This document shows positions 20,767 through 28,423 of a stretch of 31,174 nucleotides of DNA, piece by piece. Where the stretch lies: assembly GCA_047619465.1 (NCBI GenBank), contig JBLHJW010000005.1:1-31174 (forward strand). The letters are read 5' to 3'. The stretch comes from CAYHDV01 sp047619465. GTDB lineage: Bacteria; Patescibacteriota; Minisyncoccia; Phycocordibacterales; CSBR16-119. Within the stretch, counting starts at the first letter, position 1, and every line of letters begins with the position of its first letter. The translations under genes and the position numbers were made by a program. The notes below the pieces were generated by a model, which had not been told where the DNA came from, did not search any database, and worked only from the letters and a program-made list of their open reading frames with translations.

Positions 20767-21729
20767 ATGGATCAATTTCTTAGTGGTAACATTTTTGTAG
20801 GGGTTTTTCTCCCAATTATCATTGGGCTTGTTATGTTTGTAATGGGCCTATCTCTTACAATTTTAGATTTTAAGAGGCTCAGAGAAAGTCCGAAGGCTGT
20901 ATTTGTTGGAATTCTGGCTCAAATTATCGGTGCACCTCTTGTAGCCTTTCTTCTGGCTAACCTCTTTGGACTCGACCCTATTCTCTCTGTAAGTCTTATG
21001 CTTCTGTCCGCAGTTCCAGGAGGGCCGATGTCAAATGTCCTGTCTTTTATTGCAGATGGAGATGTGGCTCTATCTATTAGTCTGACCGCTTTAAACAGCA
21101 TTATCACAGTCTTCACTATTCCAATAATTGTTAATCTTTCAGCACTGTACTTCACCAATACAAATTATTCCCTTCACCTGCCGTTTTGGCAGACCGTCAT
21201 ACAGATAACTTTGATCACTCTTCTCCCTATAGCGATTGGGATGTTTACAAAAAACCGCTTCCCTGTATTCGCCCACAGGATTAGTAAAGTTTCAAAATTA
21301 GTCACGCCAGTTCTCCTAGTGGGAATTGTCTTTACAGCAATTATTCTAGAGCGAAGCTTTTTTGTTGAGTTTGCTAAACAAGCCATTTTAGTGGTGACGG
21401 CTCTAGCAGTTTTAATGTTTGGTTTAGGGCATGGTTTGGGCATGCTATTTCGACTTGGGAAAAAGCAGCGAACCTCAATCGGCGTGGAGGTTGGATTACA
21501 AAATGGAGCTCTGGCTATAAGTATCGCAATGTCTCCCTTTCTTTTGAATACTCCCGAAGCTGCAATAGTACCGTCGGTTTATAGTTTTGTTATGGGAGTT
21601 GTTGTGGTTGGTTATATATATCTAACAACAAGAGGTTCGTCTAAAGAACACCAGAGAAAGAATAATATATTTCTAGCTGTTTTTGCATCAGCTGTTACTA
21701 CAATGTTGATATTGATTTTTGTCTTATAA
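20767..21729 (+). CDS. Bile acid:sodium symporter family (BASS) transporter
   Basis: About 320 residues and ten membrane helices. The frame is open from ATG 20731, but ATG 20767 (MDQFLSGNIFVGVFLPIII) fits the family start better; a GGAGGT lies upstream at 20733-20738. Family motifs are seen: LVMFVMGLSLTILDFKRLRESPKAVFVGILAQII, then LLSAVPGGPMSNVLSFIADGDVALSISLTALNS, the second matching the PGG...SN region whose Asn/Gly residues line the sodium sites, and later VGLQNGALAISIAMS. It would couple sodium to uptake or export of an organic anion. Substrate unknown. It lies between two imperfect direct repeats and behind an attenuator-like leader. Confidence 0.88.
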   Translation: MDQFLSGNIFVGVFLPIIIGLVMFVMGLSLTILDFKRLRESPKAVFVGILAQIIGAPLVAFLLANLFGLDPILSVSLMLLSAVPGGPMSNVLSFIADGDVALSISLTALNSIITVFTIPIIVNLSALYFTNTNYSLHLPFWQTVIQITLITLLPIAIGMFTKNRFPVFAHRISKVSKLVTPVLLVGIVFTAIILERSFFVEFAKQAILVVTALAVLMFGLGHGLGMLFRLGKKQRTSIGVEVGLQNGALAISIAMSPFLLNTPEAAIVPSVYSFVMGVVVVGYIYLTTRGSSKEHQRKNNIFLAVFASAVTTMLILIFVL

Positions 21730-21767
21730 AATATCGAAACAAAAGCATCTCGATATCTCATAAACGA

Positions 21768-21797
21768 AAAACCACCACATGGATATGTGATGGTTTA
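21768..21797 (+). terminator. Hairpin after the transporter gene
   Basis: AAACCA(C)CACAT pairs with ATGTG(A)TGGTTT around GGAT, followed by AATTCTTT. The stem has a facing C/A mismatch and a short T tail. Confidence 0.6.
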
Positions 21798-21802
21798 ATT
21801 CT

Positions 21803-21869
21803 TTGTGGACTCTAACATCCTATACTGGAACCAATTTAGGAGAGATGTGGTTAGGTTGGTTGGGATTTT
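21803..21869. repeat. Imperfect direct repeat, right copy, flanking the transporter gene
   Basis: Partner of 20646-20711, same orientation. In this copy CTAACATC near the start and GATGTGGTTAG near the end form an interrupted inverted repeat. The remaining interval to 21936 (AATAAACCTG... GGGTC... GAATACC) holds nothing that I can name. Confidence 0.6.
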
Positions 21870-21936
21870 GAAGGAATAAACCTGTTTAGGGTCTTTTGGT
21901 GAGGAGTTTTAGAGCTAATGCGTTGAATACCTAACT

Positions 21937-22590
21937 CTATTCTACAGCTTCACTATGAAAATTAATTGAGACATTAACTTCTTCATTGGTTATTACAATA
22001 TGACAAGCCTCAGACATGTCACTCGAGTTGTACCCTATACAACGCTCAGATCCTCCCCAGTCGCCAGAGTATCGTAAGATTGAATACTCGCCTATTGGTA
22101 ACTCTAATGAAAATGATGAATCACTAAACTCACCCCATAGTGTGTAGTTATTATACGGGTCTCCTGCTCGATAATTACTTTCTACTCCAGGAATATAGCT
22201 GCGCACTCGCAAGGTGTCATTAGAGCCTATATGATGCGCTTTTGGTTCTGTGCAGGTTGTTCCACCCTCTAGACTAGAAAAACAACTTGAGTCCGTTAGA
22301 TTTACAGAAAGTGTATATAATTCAGGTTCTGGAGTAGGTGGAATAACTATGATCTCCCTCTCATCGGTTACATCATTTACATCGGTTACATCGGTTACAT
22401 CGGTTACATCAGTTACATCAGTTACATCAGTTACATCATCTGCAACATTAATTGATTTCCATGCCAATAGCCCCCCAACGATAATGACGGCAATAAGTAC
22501 CCCAGCAACACTAAAAGCAATAGCTGCCCCTTTTGAAATGCGCCCTTTAACTCCCTCTTCGTTTACTTCAAAATTGTTTTGTTCTTCCAT
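21937..22590 (-). CDS. Membrane-anchored protein with DVT repeat
   Basis: 217 residues. The short cytoplasmic N-terminus (1-22) precedes one membrane helix (about 22-46, AAIAFSVAGVLIAVIIVGGLLAW). A spacer of seven or eight DVT/DVN units follows (about 52-76), then Pro-rich IPPTPEPE, and an outer domain of about 130 residues that is beta-rich (YTLSVNLTDSSCFSS, HIGSNDTLRVRSYIPG, SLELPIGEYSILRYSGDWGGSE, HIVITNEEVNVSINFHSE). Cys residues occur in pairs (SSCFSSLEGGTTC and RCIGYNSSDMSEAC), fitting disulfides outside the cell. No family recognised. The layout is a stalk carrying a small outer domain. Confidence 0.65.
   Translation of the reverse strand: MEEQNNFEVNEEGVKGRISKGAAIAFSVAGVLIAVIIVGGLLAWKSINVADDVTDVTDVTDVTDVTDVTDVNDVTDEREIIVIPPTPEPELYTLSVNLTDSSCFSSLEGGTTCTEPKAHHIGSNDTLRVRSYIPGVESNYRAGDPYNNYTLWGEFSDSSFSLELPIGEYSILRYSGDWGGSERCIGYNSSDMSEACHIVITNEEVNVSINFHSEAVE
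22362..22439 (-). repeat. Nine-base tandem repeat coding DVT
   Basis: In coding sense GATGTAACT three times, then GATGTAACC three times, then GATGTAAAT and GATGTAACC. The block arrangement of the two codon types indicates stepwise expansion. Left boundary is approximate. Confidence 0.9.
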
Positions 22591-22666
22591 GTATATAGAT
22601 TAGTTATATTAATAATTTTATTATATCAGTTTAAGACGGATATCACCTGTATTTATTACAGACCCA

Positions 22667-22700
22667 AACAAAAACCCTCTATTTCTAAAGGGTTTTTGTT
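22667..22700. terminator. Terminator closing the tRNA-Ala element unit
   Basis: AACAAAAACCCT and AGGGTTTTTGTT pair around a ten-base loop. T runs are present on both strands; on minus it follows the tRNA 3' stub. Confidence 0.8.
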
Positions 22701-22711
22701 GACAATTTATG

Positions 22712-22885
22712 TGTGGACCCGACAGGGCTCGGTCACTCTCGTGGATTTTCTTTCAGAAAATCTCACTCCCTCGACCCCGATTCGGCCAAGCCGCTGCGCG
22801 GACTTCGTTTGGCCTCACTTCGAGTCCGCAAATCCAGGTAAAACAAAAAGCCTGAATACGTTGTATCCAGACCTTTTGTTTTATG
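22712..22885 (-). repeat. tRNA-linked structured element, copy 2, ending in a duplicate tRNA-Ala 3' end
   Basis: On the minus strand it starts right after tRNA-Ala. A terminator-like hairpin (with GGATAC/GTATTC, as in copy 1) is followed by GCGGACT...AGTCCGC, then a stem-loop with GGCCAA pairing TTGGCC and CCGC pairing GCGG. Next come a block GGGGTCGAGGGAGTGAGAT, a hairpin GATTTTC/GAAAATC and ATCCACGAGAGTGACC. It ends with a 20-base near-copy (22712-22731, one mismatch) of the tRNA-Ala 3' end (22884-22903). Compared with copy 1 the stem-loop has C-G for T-A at the third pair and A-T for G-C at the sixth, with identical spacing, so the fold is conserved. A frame across this region on minus is a shadow of the tRNA. 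Confidence 0.8.
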
Positions 22886-22959
22886 TGGACCCGACAGGAC
22901 TCGAACCTGCCACCTCTCCCGTGCAAGGGGAGCGCTCTAGCCAGATGAGCTACGGGCCC
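22886..22959 (-). tRNA. tRNA-Ala (TGC)
   Basis: Cloverleaf: acceptor GGGCCCG with CGGGTCC (one G-T), D-arm GCTC/GAGC, anticodon stem CTCCC/GGGAG with loop CTTGCAC (anticodon TGC), T-arm GGCAG-like TTCGAGT loop. The discriminator is A and CCA is not encoded. It is followed on minus by the structured element. A strong hairpin lies just before its 5' end. Confidence 0.95.
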
Positions 22960-22961
22960 AA

Positions 22962-23003
22962 GCACCCATCTTAGATTCCGAGGAATTTAGGATGGGTGTT
23001 TGT
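22962..23003 (-). promoter_or_regulatory. Hairpin directly 5' of tRNA-Ala
   Basis: CACCCATC and GATGGGTG form the base of a 17-bp stem with two mismatches and a three-base loop. It ends three bases before the tRNA. No T tail follows on minus, so it may act in tRNA processing or end the uvrC transcript poorly. On plus a T-rich stretch follows. Confidence 0.5.
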
Positions 23004-23191
23004 TTGATATATCTGCGTAGGTTATCACAAAAGAGTGAAAAAATACATGATATATCTTATGTATATAACAACTTTCCAAGGTAAATGTACAAGTAAACTT
23101 GAACTTTGTCCTCATCTGCTGTTATAAAAATACCAAAGAACTGACCCAAACTATTCTACCGAGTTTTCACCTTTTTGCAAGACCTTTTTCC
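23004..23191. other. Non-coding interval between tRNA-Ala and uvrC
   Basis: I see no gene here. The minus frame after the uvrC stop does not read as a helix-hairpin-helix domain, so there is no sign of a recently lost uvrC end. Confidence 0.4.
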
Positions 23192-24433
23192 CTACTTTAT
23201 TTGTCTTTGTTTTTTACGGTAGAAACCAATAGCAAATCTGTGAGATTCATGATTTACCAAAAGTATTTCTTTTTCAAAGTCCTTGATTATTTCCTTCGAG
23301 CCAATAATTGCTTTTGGCTTGTGTTTCTCATCTTTTACCACAGAAACAACAGGTATAGATAGTCCATGTTTCTTAAAAAATCTATGAACAACATTCTTCT
23401 GGGCTCGCCCGCCATCTATAACCAAAAGGTCCGGATAGACCCACTCAGGGTGCGCAAATCTCCTCTCTAAGACCTGCTTCAGGGCTCCTGTATCATTTGC
23501 CTTATCAAAGCCTTTTATGGTGAATTTTCGGTATTCTTCTTTGTTTGGTGATCCTTCTTCAATAACAGTCATCACTCCCACCATATTCTGACCAGATAGA
23601 TGTGCAATATCGTAAGCCTCTATTCTATTTATTTTTGAGGTTTTTACTTTCTTTGGCAGAAAGTCGTCTTTTATAAGTGCGACATCATTTATATGTTTCA
23701 AGGCAAAAATTTTTTTCTTTATATCGTTTGCTTTCTCGAACTCTTCACTCTTTGCATGACTCATCATGATTTTTCCAAGATCTTTTATTAATGTCTTCTT
23801 CTGACCTTTGAAAAACTTTTTTATATGTTCTATGTTTTCTTTATATCCTATTTTAACAGCAGAGTCTGAGAGGTCTGGAGTAAGACCAATCTGTCTGTAG
23901 AACTCAGCCTTGTCTTTCTGAACAGATCGCTTGTCTCGAAAAGGAAAAATCTTTCTGATTATTCCTAACGCAACCTTCAGGGAATCAGCGCTAGGAAATG
24001 GTCCAAACATGGAATCTATTTTATTTTCTTCTAAAATTGAAACCTTTACACCAGCCCTGTGTTTCTCAAGTTCTCGACCACGAACCAAAAGTACTTTTGG
24101 GAAATGCTCTTTGGTAATGACAACGTATGTATAACTTTTGTTATCTTTTTCTTTTGTATTGTAGTAGGGCTGGTTTTTCTTGATTTCATTTGCTTCTAAA
24201 ATAAGAGCCTCCAAAACAGATTCAGTTTCTTCCCACTTTACAGTCGTAGATTTTGTAATCATGTCTACAATGTGTGGACCACGAGTCTCAATCAGATCCG
24301 TACCGAAGTAACTCCTAACTCTAGATCGAAGATCTGTGGCCTTTCCAATATACAAAACACCCGAACTGTCCATAAATCTATAGACTCCTGGGTTTTTTGG
24401 AATATCTAGTTTTTTTAAATCGCTTAGTTTCAT
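23192..24433 (-). CDS. uvrC: UvrC-like excinuclease subunit, short form
   Basis: 413 residues against about 600 in typical UvrC. The GIY-YIG nuclease domain is at the N-terminus (NPGVYRF 14-20, LYIGKA 27-32, then LRSRVRSYF). The UVR helical pair that binds UvrB is seen at about 205-240 (FKGQKKTLIKDLGKIMMSHAKSEEFEKANDIKKKI). The RNase H-like nuclease domain follows (RIEAYDIAHLSGQNMVGVMTVIEEG, DLLVIDGGRAQ with the catalytic Asp), and the chain ends at NHESHRFAIGFYRKKQRQIK. The usual tandem helix-hairpin-helix DNA-binding tail is missing. The stop is clean. It nicks both sides of lesions with UvrA and UvrB; uvrA lies 500 bases away. Confidence 0.93.
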   Translation of the reverse strand: MKLSDLKKLDIPKNPGVYRFMDSSGVLYIGKATDLRSRVRSYFGTDLIETRGPHIVDMITKSTTVKWEETESVLEALILEANEIKKNQPYYNTKEKDNKSYTYVVITKEHFPKVLLVRGRELEKHRAGVKVSILEENKIDSMFGPFPSADSLKVALGIIRKIFPFRDKRSVQKDKAEFYRQIGLTPDLSDSAVKIGYKENIEHIKKFFKGQKKTLIKDLGKIMMSHAKSEEFEKANDIKKKIFALKHINDVALIKDDFLPKKVKTSKINRIEAYDIAHLSGQNMVGVMTVIEEGSPNKEEYRKFTIKGFDKANDTGALKQVLERRFAHPEWVYPDLLVIDGGRAQKNVVHRFFKKHGLSIPVVSVVKDEKHKPKAIIGSKEIIKDFEKEILLVNHESHRFAIGFYRKKQRQIK

Positions 24434-24488
24434 TTGACAAATAGTACTAAGAGTTATAGTATCACAACAAACACTAATAAAAAAGATT

Positions 24489-24869
24489 ATGAGTTATTTG
24501 AATGAATTTGCATTTTTAGCAGATGAATGGTCAGTGTTTATTAGCATGACTATTGCATTATTCATCTTTGCTGCAGTATTTTTCATGGTGGCAAAACATG
24601 CGATTAATGAAAGAAGAGATGAACTAGAAAAAGAAGGTGATAGAAAAGAATTATCTTTTGTGCTTAAATTCCCTTTATTTTTCGCGTTGCTAGTGTCGAC
24701 ATTCGTTGGAACCTTGGAGTATTTTTTAATCCTGGTGATTCTTAAAAATATTCTTCTCGTTCTTTTCTGTGTAACTTTTTTATTAATAATTGTATGGGTT
24801 ATCAATAGCCCATTAATAAAAAAGCTGAAACAATACCAAATAGAAGATACAGACCCTCGAATTAATTAA
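24489..24869 (+). CDS. Membrane protein of unknown function (126 aa)
   Basis: Three likely membrane helices: about 14-37 (WSVFISMTIALFIFAAVFFMVA), 60-80 (FPLFFALLVSTFVGTLEYFLI) and 83-105 (ILKNILLVLFCVTFLLIIVWVI). The loop between helix 1 and 2 is charged (NERRDELEKEGDRKE). No family recognised. It is divergent from uvrC, with 55 bases between the two starts, and ends at a terminator shared with uvrA. Confidence 0.7.
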   Translation: MSYLNEFAFLADEWSVFISMTIALFIFAAVFFMVAKHAINERRDELEKEGDRKELSFVLKFPLFFALLVSTFVGTLEYFLILVILKNILLVLFCVTFLLIIVWVINSPLIKKLKQYQIEDTDPRIN

Positions 24870-24870
24870 G

Positions 24871-24898
24871 TACAGACCCTAGAAATAGGGTCTTTTTA
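24871..24898. terminator. Terminator shared by the 126-residue membrane protein gene and uvrA
   Basis: AGACCCTA and TAGGGTCT close a GAAA tetraloop, followed by five T on plus. On minus the tail is weaker. Confidence 0.85.
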
Positions 24899-27586
24899 TT
24901 TCTTCTTCTTACTCTTCTTCAACGTCTTCTTTAAATATCTTCCTGTATGAGAATCTGGGTTGTTTGCAATTTCTTCTGGTGTCCCCTTTGCAACCAAGTG
25001 ACCACCCTCAGATCCTCCGTCTGGACCTAGATCCATTACGAAGTCTGCCATTTTAATCATATCTAAATTGTGCTCAATCACTACAACAGTATTACCTTTT
25101 GCAACCAGCTGATCTAGAACTTCAATCAAGTTAACAACATCATCATAGTGAAGCCCTACTGTTGGCTCATCAAGCAAGTAAATAGTTTTCTGTGTCATCG
25201 GACGATAGAGCTCACTTGAGATTTTAACTCTCTGAGCCTCACCTCCAGATAGGGTGGTTGCAGACTGTCCAAGCTTTACATATGAAAGACCTACATCTAC
25301 AAGAGTTTTCAGTCTGTCATGGATAACAGGAATGTCTTTAAAGAAAACAACCCCCGTCTCTACAGTCATATGAAGAACGTCGTGAATATTTTTTCCTTTA
25401 TACAGAACCTTCAAAGTTTCTTTGTCATATCGAGCTCCATCACAAACATCACAAGTCACATATACAGTAGGTAGAAAATGCATTTCTACTGCAATCTGAC
25501 CATTACCCTGACAAGCTTCACAGCGACCACCTTTAACATTGAATGAGAACCTGCTTCCTTTCCATCCTCGAATTCTAGCCTCTTCTGTCTCAGCAAACAA
25601 ATCTCTTATATATGTAAATGACCCTGTGTATGTAGCAACATTTGACCGTGGCGTTCGCCCTATTGGAGACTGGTTTATCATAATAGATCGAGACAGATGT
25701 TGAGCACCATCAAACTTTGTACAGTTCTGTGGTTTGTCCGTTCTATATTTTCTCTCAAACTTTGCCTGCAAGTTTTTGTGAAGAATTCCGTACATGAAAC
25801 TAGACTTTCCAGAACCAGATACACCTGTGATACAAACAAGTTTTCCAAGAGGAATATCCACACTCAACTTTTCTATATTGTGCAGCTTTCCCCCTCTAAT
25901 AGAGATACTACCTTTGTCACGAGTTCTTCGAGACTCTGGCAGGTAGATATGCGCCTCCTCTCGAAGATATGCCAGTGTTCGTGAACCAGACGGGTTTGTT
26001 TTTGCCATTAATAGCTCATCCAAAGGCCCCTCCACAACAATTTCTCCTCCATGGACTCCAGCCCCTGGACCAATGTCTATAAGGTGATCAGCCGCATAAA
26101 TAGTGTCTTCATCATGCTCAACTACAATAATTGTATTACCCAGGTCTCGAAGCTCTAGAATGGTTTCGATTAATTTATCATTGTCTCTTTGGTGAAGACC
26201 TATTGTTGGCTCATCTAGAACATACATAGCACCAACAAGCCGAGAGCCAAGCTGGCTAGCTAGTCGAATTCTCTGAGCTTCTCCACCAGAGAGAGTGTTT
26301 GCTTTTCGGTTTAAAGTTAGATATGTCAAACCTACGTTTTTCATAAATAGGAGTCTGTCTTTTATCTCTTTTACTATAACTTTTGCAATTTGCTCCTCTT
26401 TTTCTGTAAGTTCTAAATTACTTATAAATTCGTACGCATCCACAACACTCATGGAAGTGAATTCTAAAATATTTACTCCTTCTTTCAATGTTCCATTATT
26501 GTTCACAGAAGGACCAACGAAAATGTTCAGTGCTTCCTCTCGAAGCCTGGCACCATTACACAGGTCACAAGGATCATCTCCAAAAAGGTGCTTGGTTCCT
26601 AGACCATTACACTGAGGACAGGCACCATATGGCGAGTTAAAAGAGAACAGTCTTGGTTCCACTTCTGGAAAAACGTATCCGTCGTCTGGTGATATAAGTT
26701 TTGCAGACAGCAAGATATCTTCTGTTTCTGTTTTTGATTTTTCAGCTTCTTTCGTGTCTGCGATTCCAACAACAACCCGGATAAATCCTTCTGCTTCTTT
26801 TATAGCTCGCTCCACAGACTCTGAGAGTCTCATCTCAAAGTCATTCTTATCATCGCTCAACTCATGTACAGCAAAAGAATCCACGAGTAGATCTATCTCG
26901 TGCTTTTTTGTTTTCGTTAAAGTTATATTGTCGCGAAGCTGTTTTGTTCTTCCGTCCACTCTTACTGTTGTGTATCCCTTTGCTAGATAGTCATAGAGCA
27001 TCTGATAGTACTCACCTTTTCGCCCACGAACAACAGGGGCAAATATATGTATCTCCAAGTCGTTGTATTCAACACCCATAACTTTTTTGTTAGCACCACC
27101 CTTACCAAGTTCTTTTATTTTCTTCAGTACAAACTGAGCAATTTCTGTGTTTGAAAGTTTCTTTACCTCCTTTTTAGATATTGGAGAAAAAGCTCGCCCC
27201 ACTCGAGCGTAGAGAACTCTTAAATAGTCATATATCTCTGTGATTGTAGCTACAGTAGACCTAGGGTTTCTGGATGCTGCTTTCTGATCTATAGATATGG
27301 CAGGAGACAGACCTGATATTTCATCAACATCTGGCTTTGGCATTTGACCTAGGAATTGCCGGGCATACGAAGAAAGCGATTCTACATATCGCCTCTGTCC
27401 TTCTGCAAATATAGTGTCGAAAGCAAGACTAGACTTTCCTGATCCAGATAGACCTGTAATGGCTATCATTTTGTTTCTTGGCATCTCAACTGAAATGTTT
27501 TTCAGGTTGTGAGTTCGAGCACCTTTCACTATTATAGACTTTGCATGGCTTACGCCGGTTGTTTTTTTTCGTGAGTCTTTATCCAT
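24896..27586 (-). CDS. uvrA: Excinuclease ABC subunit UvrA
   Basis: 896 residues, some 40 shorter than common UvrA. Both ABC modules are whole: first Walker A GLSGSGKSS and signature LSGGEAQRIRLASQLGS with Walker B YVLDEPTIGLH; second GVSGSGKSS, LSGGEAQRVKISSEL and YLLDEPTVGLH. Zinc modules CPQC...CDLC (in YGACPQCNGLG) and CEAC...CDVC are present. The usual C-P-x-C pair after GRAFSP in the first module is absent (SPISKKEVKKL). UvrA detects DNA damage and loads UvrB. A promoter, TTGCCT-17-CATACT, lies upstream, giving a leader of about seven bases. Confidence 0.97.
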   Translation of the reverse strand: MDKDSRKKTTGVSHAKSIIVKGARTHNLKNISVEMPRNKMIAITGLSGSGKSSLAFDTIFAEGQRRYVESLSSYARQFLGQMPKPDVDEISGLSPAISIDQKAASRNPRSTVATITEIYDYLRVLYARVGRAFSPISKKEVKKLSNTEIAQFVLKKIKELGKGGANKKVMGVEYNDLEIHIFAPVVRGRKGEYYQMLYDYLAKGYTTVRVDGRTKQLRDNITLTKTKKHEIDLLVDSFAVHELSDDKNDFEMRLSESVERAIKEAEGFIRVVVGIADTKEAEKSKTETEDILLSAKLISPDDGYVFPEVEPRLFSFNSPYGACPQCNGLGTKHLFGDDPCDLCNGARLREEALNIFVGPSVNNNGTLKEGVNILEFTSMSVVDAYEFISNLELTEKEEQIAKVIVKEIKDRLLFMKNVGLTYLTLNRKANTLSGGEAQRIRLASQLGSRLVGAMYVLDEPTIGLHQRDNDKLIETILELRDLGNTIIVVEHDEDTIYAADHLIDIGPGAGVHGGEIVVEGPLDELLMAKTNPSGSRTLAYLREEAHIYLPESRRTRDKGSISIRGGKLHNIEKLSVDIPLGKLVCITGVSGSGKSSFMYGILHKNLQAKFERKYRTDKPQNCTKFDGAQHLSRSIMINQSPIGRTPRSNVATYTGSFTYIRDLFAETEEARIRGWKGSRFSFNVKGGRCEACQGNGQIAVEMHFLPTVYVTCDVCDGARYDKETLKVLYKGKNIHDVLHMTVETGVVFFKDIPVIHDRLKTLVDVGLSYVKLGQSATTLSGGEAQRVKISSELYRPMTQKTIYLLDEPTVGLHYDDVVNLIEVLDQLVAKGNTVVVIEHNLDMIKMADFVMDLGPDGGSEGGHLVAKGTPEEIANNPDSHTGRYLKKTLKKSKKKK

Positions 27587-27600
27587 AGGAACTGATAATC

Positions 27601-27629
27601 AGTATGCCTGAAACAGGTTGCAAAGGCAA
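27601..27629 (-). promoter_or_regulatory. Promoter of uvrA
   Basis: TTGCCT (27624-27629), a 17-nt spacer and CATACT (27601-27606) on minus. The start falls near 27594. No LexA-type box is recognised. Confidence 0.45.
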
Positions 27630-27638
27630 GATTCACGT

Positions 27639-27670
27639 ATCAAAAAAGCCACGACGATTGTCGTGGCTTT
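27639..27670 (-). terminator. Terminator of the secreted 221-residue protein gene
   Basis: GCCACGAC and GTCGTGGC around GATT, with six T on the minus side. Confidence 0.9.
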
Positions 27671-27687
27671 AAATACTTTCAAGAAGA

Positions 27688-28353
27688 TTAATTCCCTGGA
27701 CCTTTACTTATTTTTCCAGGAAGCAGAGATCCAGAGGATGAACTCTTTCTGGTTACACCTCTTCTGATAAAAAATCCCGAGCTGTCATCACCAAAAGCAT
27801 CTAGTTGCTCAGCTGTATACTCCTCATAACTTTTATTATGAATAAATATAGAACCTTGACCTCTTCTATAATCAAAACTTCTACTCAAAGCCTTAGCGAG
27901 CTTTTTAATCTTAGAAGCCTTCAGATCTTTGATGTTTCTCTTCAGATCTTTGAGCTCTTGTTTAGAGGCAGCATCTTTACTGCCCTTTAGAGCATCGAAA
28001 CTTCTAAGAAGAACCTTTCTCTTGTCTTGGAGTTTTTTCTTATAAGCAGCAAGAAACTGCTCTTCAGTTATCCGATCCAGAACAGGACCCCAGAGTTTGG
28101 CAACATAGAGCGATCCAGTTGAGTCTGACTCATTTTTCTTGATCGTTGTGTTTGTGTTTTCCTTTATTTCATCATTCAAGGTCCAAGCAAACACAGCCTT
28201 TCCATGAGCAAACTCTCCAAAATATTGGTAAACACCAAGATAAGGTTCTACATCCTCTGGAGTGTCAACAATATAAATAGTGTTGTATTTCACCCCTTCT
28301 TGGGCAAAAGCAAGCATTGGCAAAAAAGCCATTATAAGCATTATTTTCTTCAT
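27688..28353 (-). CDS. Secreted protein of unknown function (221 aa)
   Basis: A signal peptide (MKKIMLIMAFLPMLAFA, cut before Gln18) precedes a first part with beta character (VKYNTIYIVDTPEDVEPYLGVYQYFGEFAHGKAVFAW read in pieces). A basic helical middle (about 95-155) is rich in K, D and L and holds two similar stretches, DLKRNIKDLKASKIKKLAK and KDAASKQELKDLK, probably coiled coil. The end is Ser/Gly-rich (RKSSSSGSLLPGKISKGPGN). No Cys is seen. No family is recognised. It has a very good promoter and its own terminator. Confidence 0.65.
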   Translation of the reverse strand: MKKIMLIMAFLPMLAFAQEGVKYNTIYIVDTPEDVEPYLGVYQYFGEFAHGKAVFAWTLNDEIKENTNTTIKKNESDSTGSLYVAKLWGPVLDRITEEQFLAAYKKKLQDKRKVLLRSFDALKGSKDAASKQELKDLKRNIKDLKASKIKKLAKALSRSFDYRRGQGSIFIHNKSYEEYTAEQLDAFGDDSSGFFIRRGVTRKSSSSGSLLPGKISKGPGN

Positions 28354-28384
28354 AATATGTGCTATTAGTTTTTTATTTTCTCTT

Positions 28385-28413
28385 AATTTAGCATGTTATT
28401 CATATATTGTCAA
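28385..28413 (-). promoter_or_regulatory. Consensus promoter of the secreted protein gene
   Basis: Perfect TTGACA (28408-28413), a 17-nt spacer ending in TGC, and TAAATT (28385-28390) on minus. The leader is about 25 bases. It is the strongest promoter by eye in this window. Confidence 0.7.
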
Positions 28414-28423
28414 GTCTATATAC

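Noticed and set aside
22250..22603. Plus-strand Ser/Thr-rich ORF opposite the DVT protein
   Set aside because: Its TSVTSV pattern is the antisense of the nine-base repeat; the minus frame has a membrane helix and a full domain.
22579..22974. ORFs on both strands across tRNA-Ala and its element
   Set aside because: Both read through the tRNA and the structured repeat; the apparent similarity to other short proteins would come from tRNA sequence.
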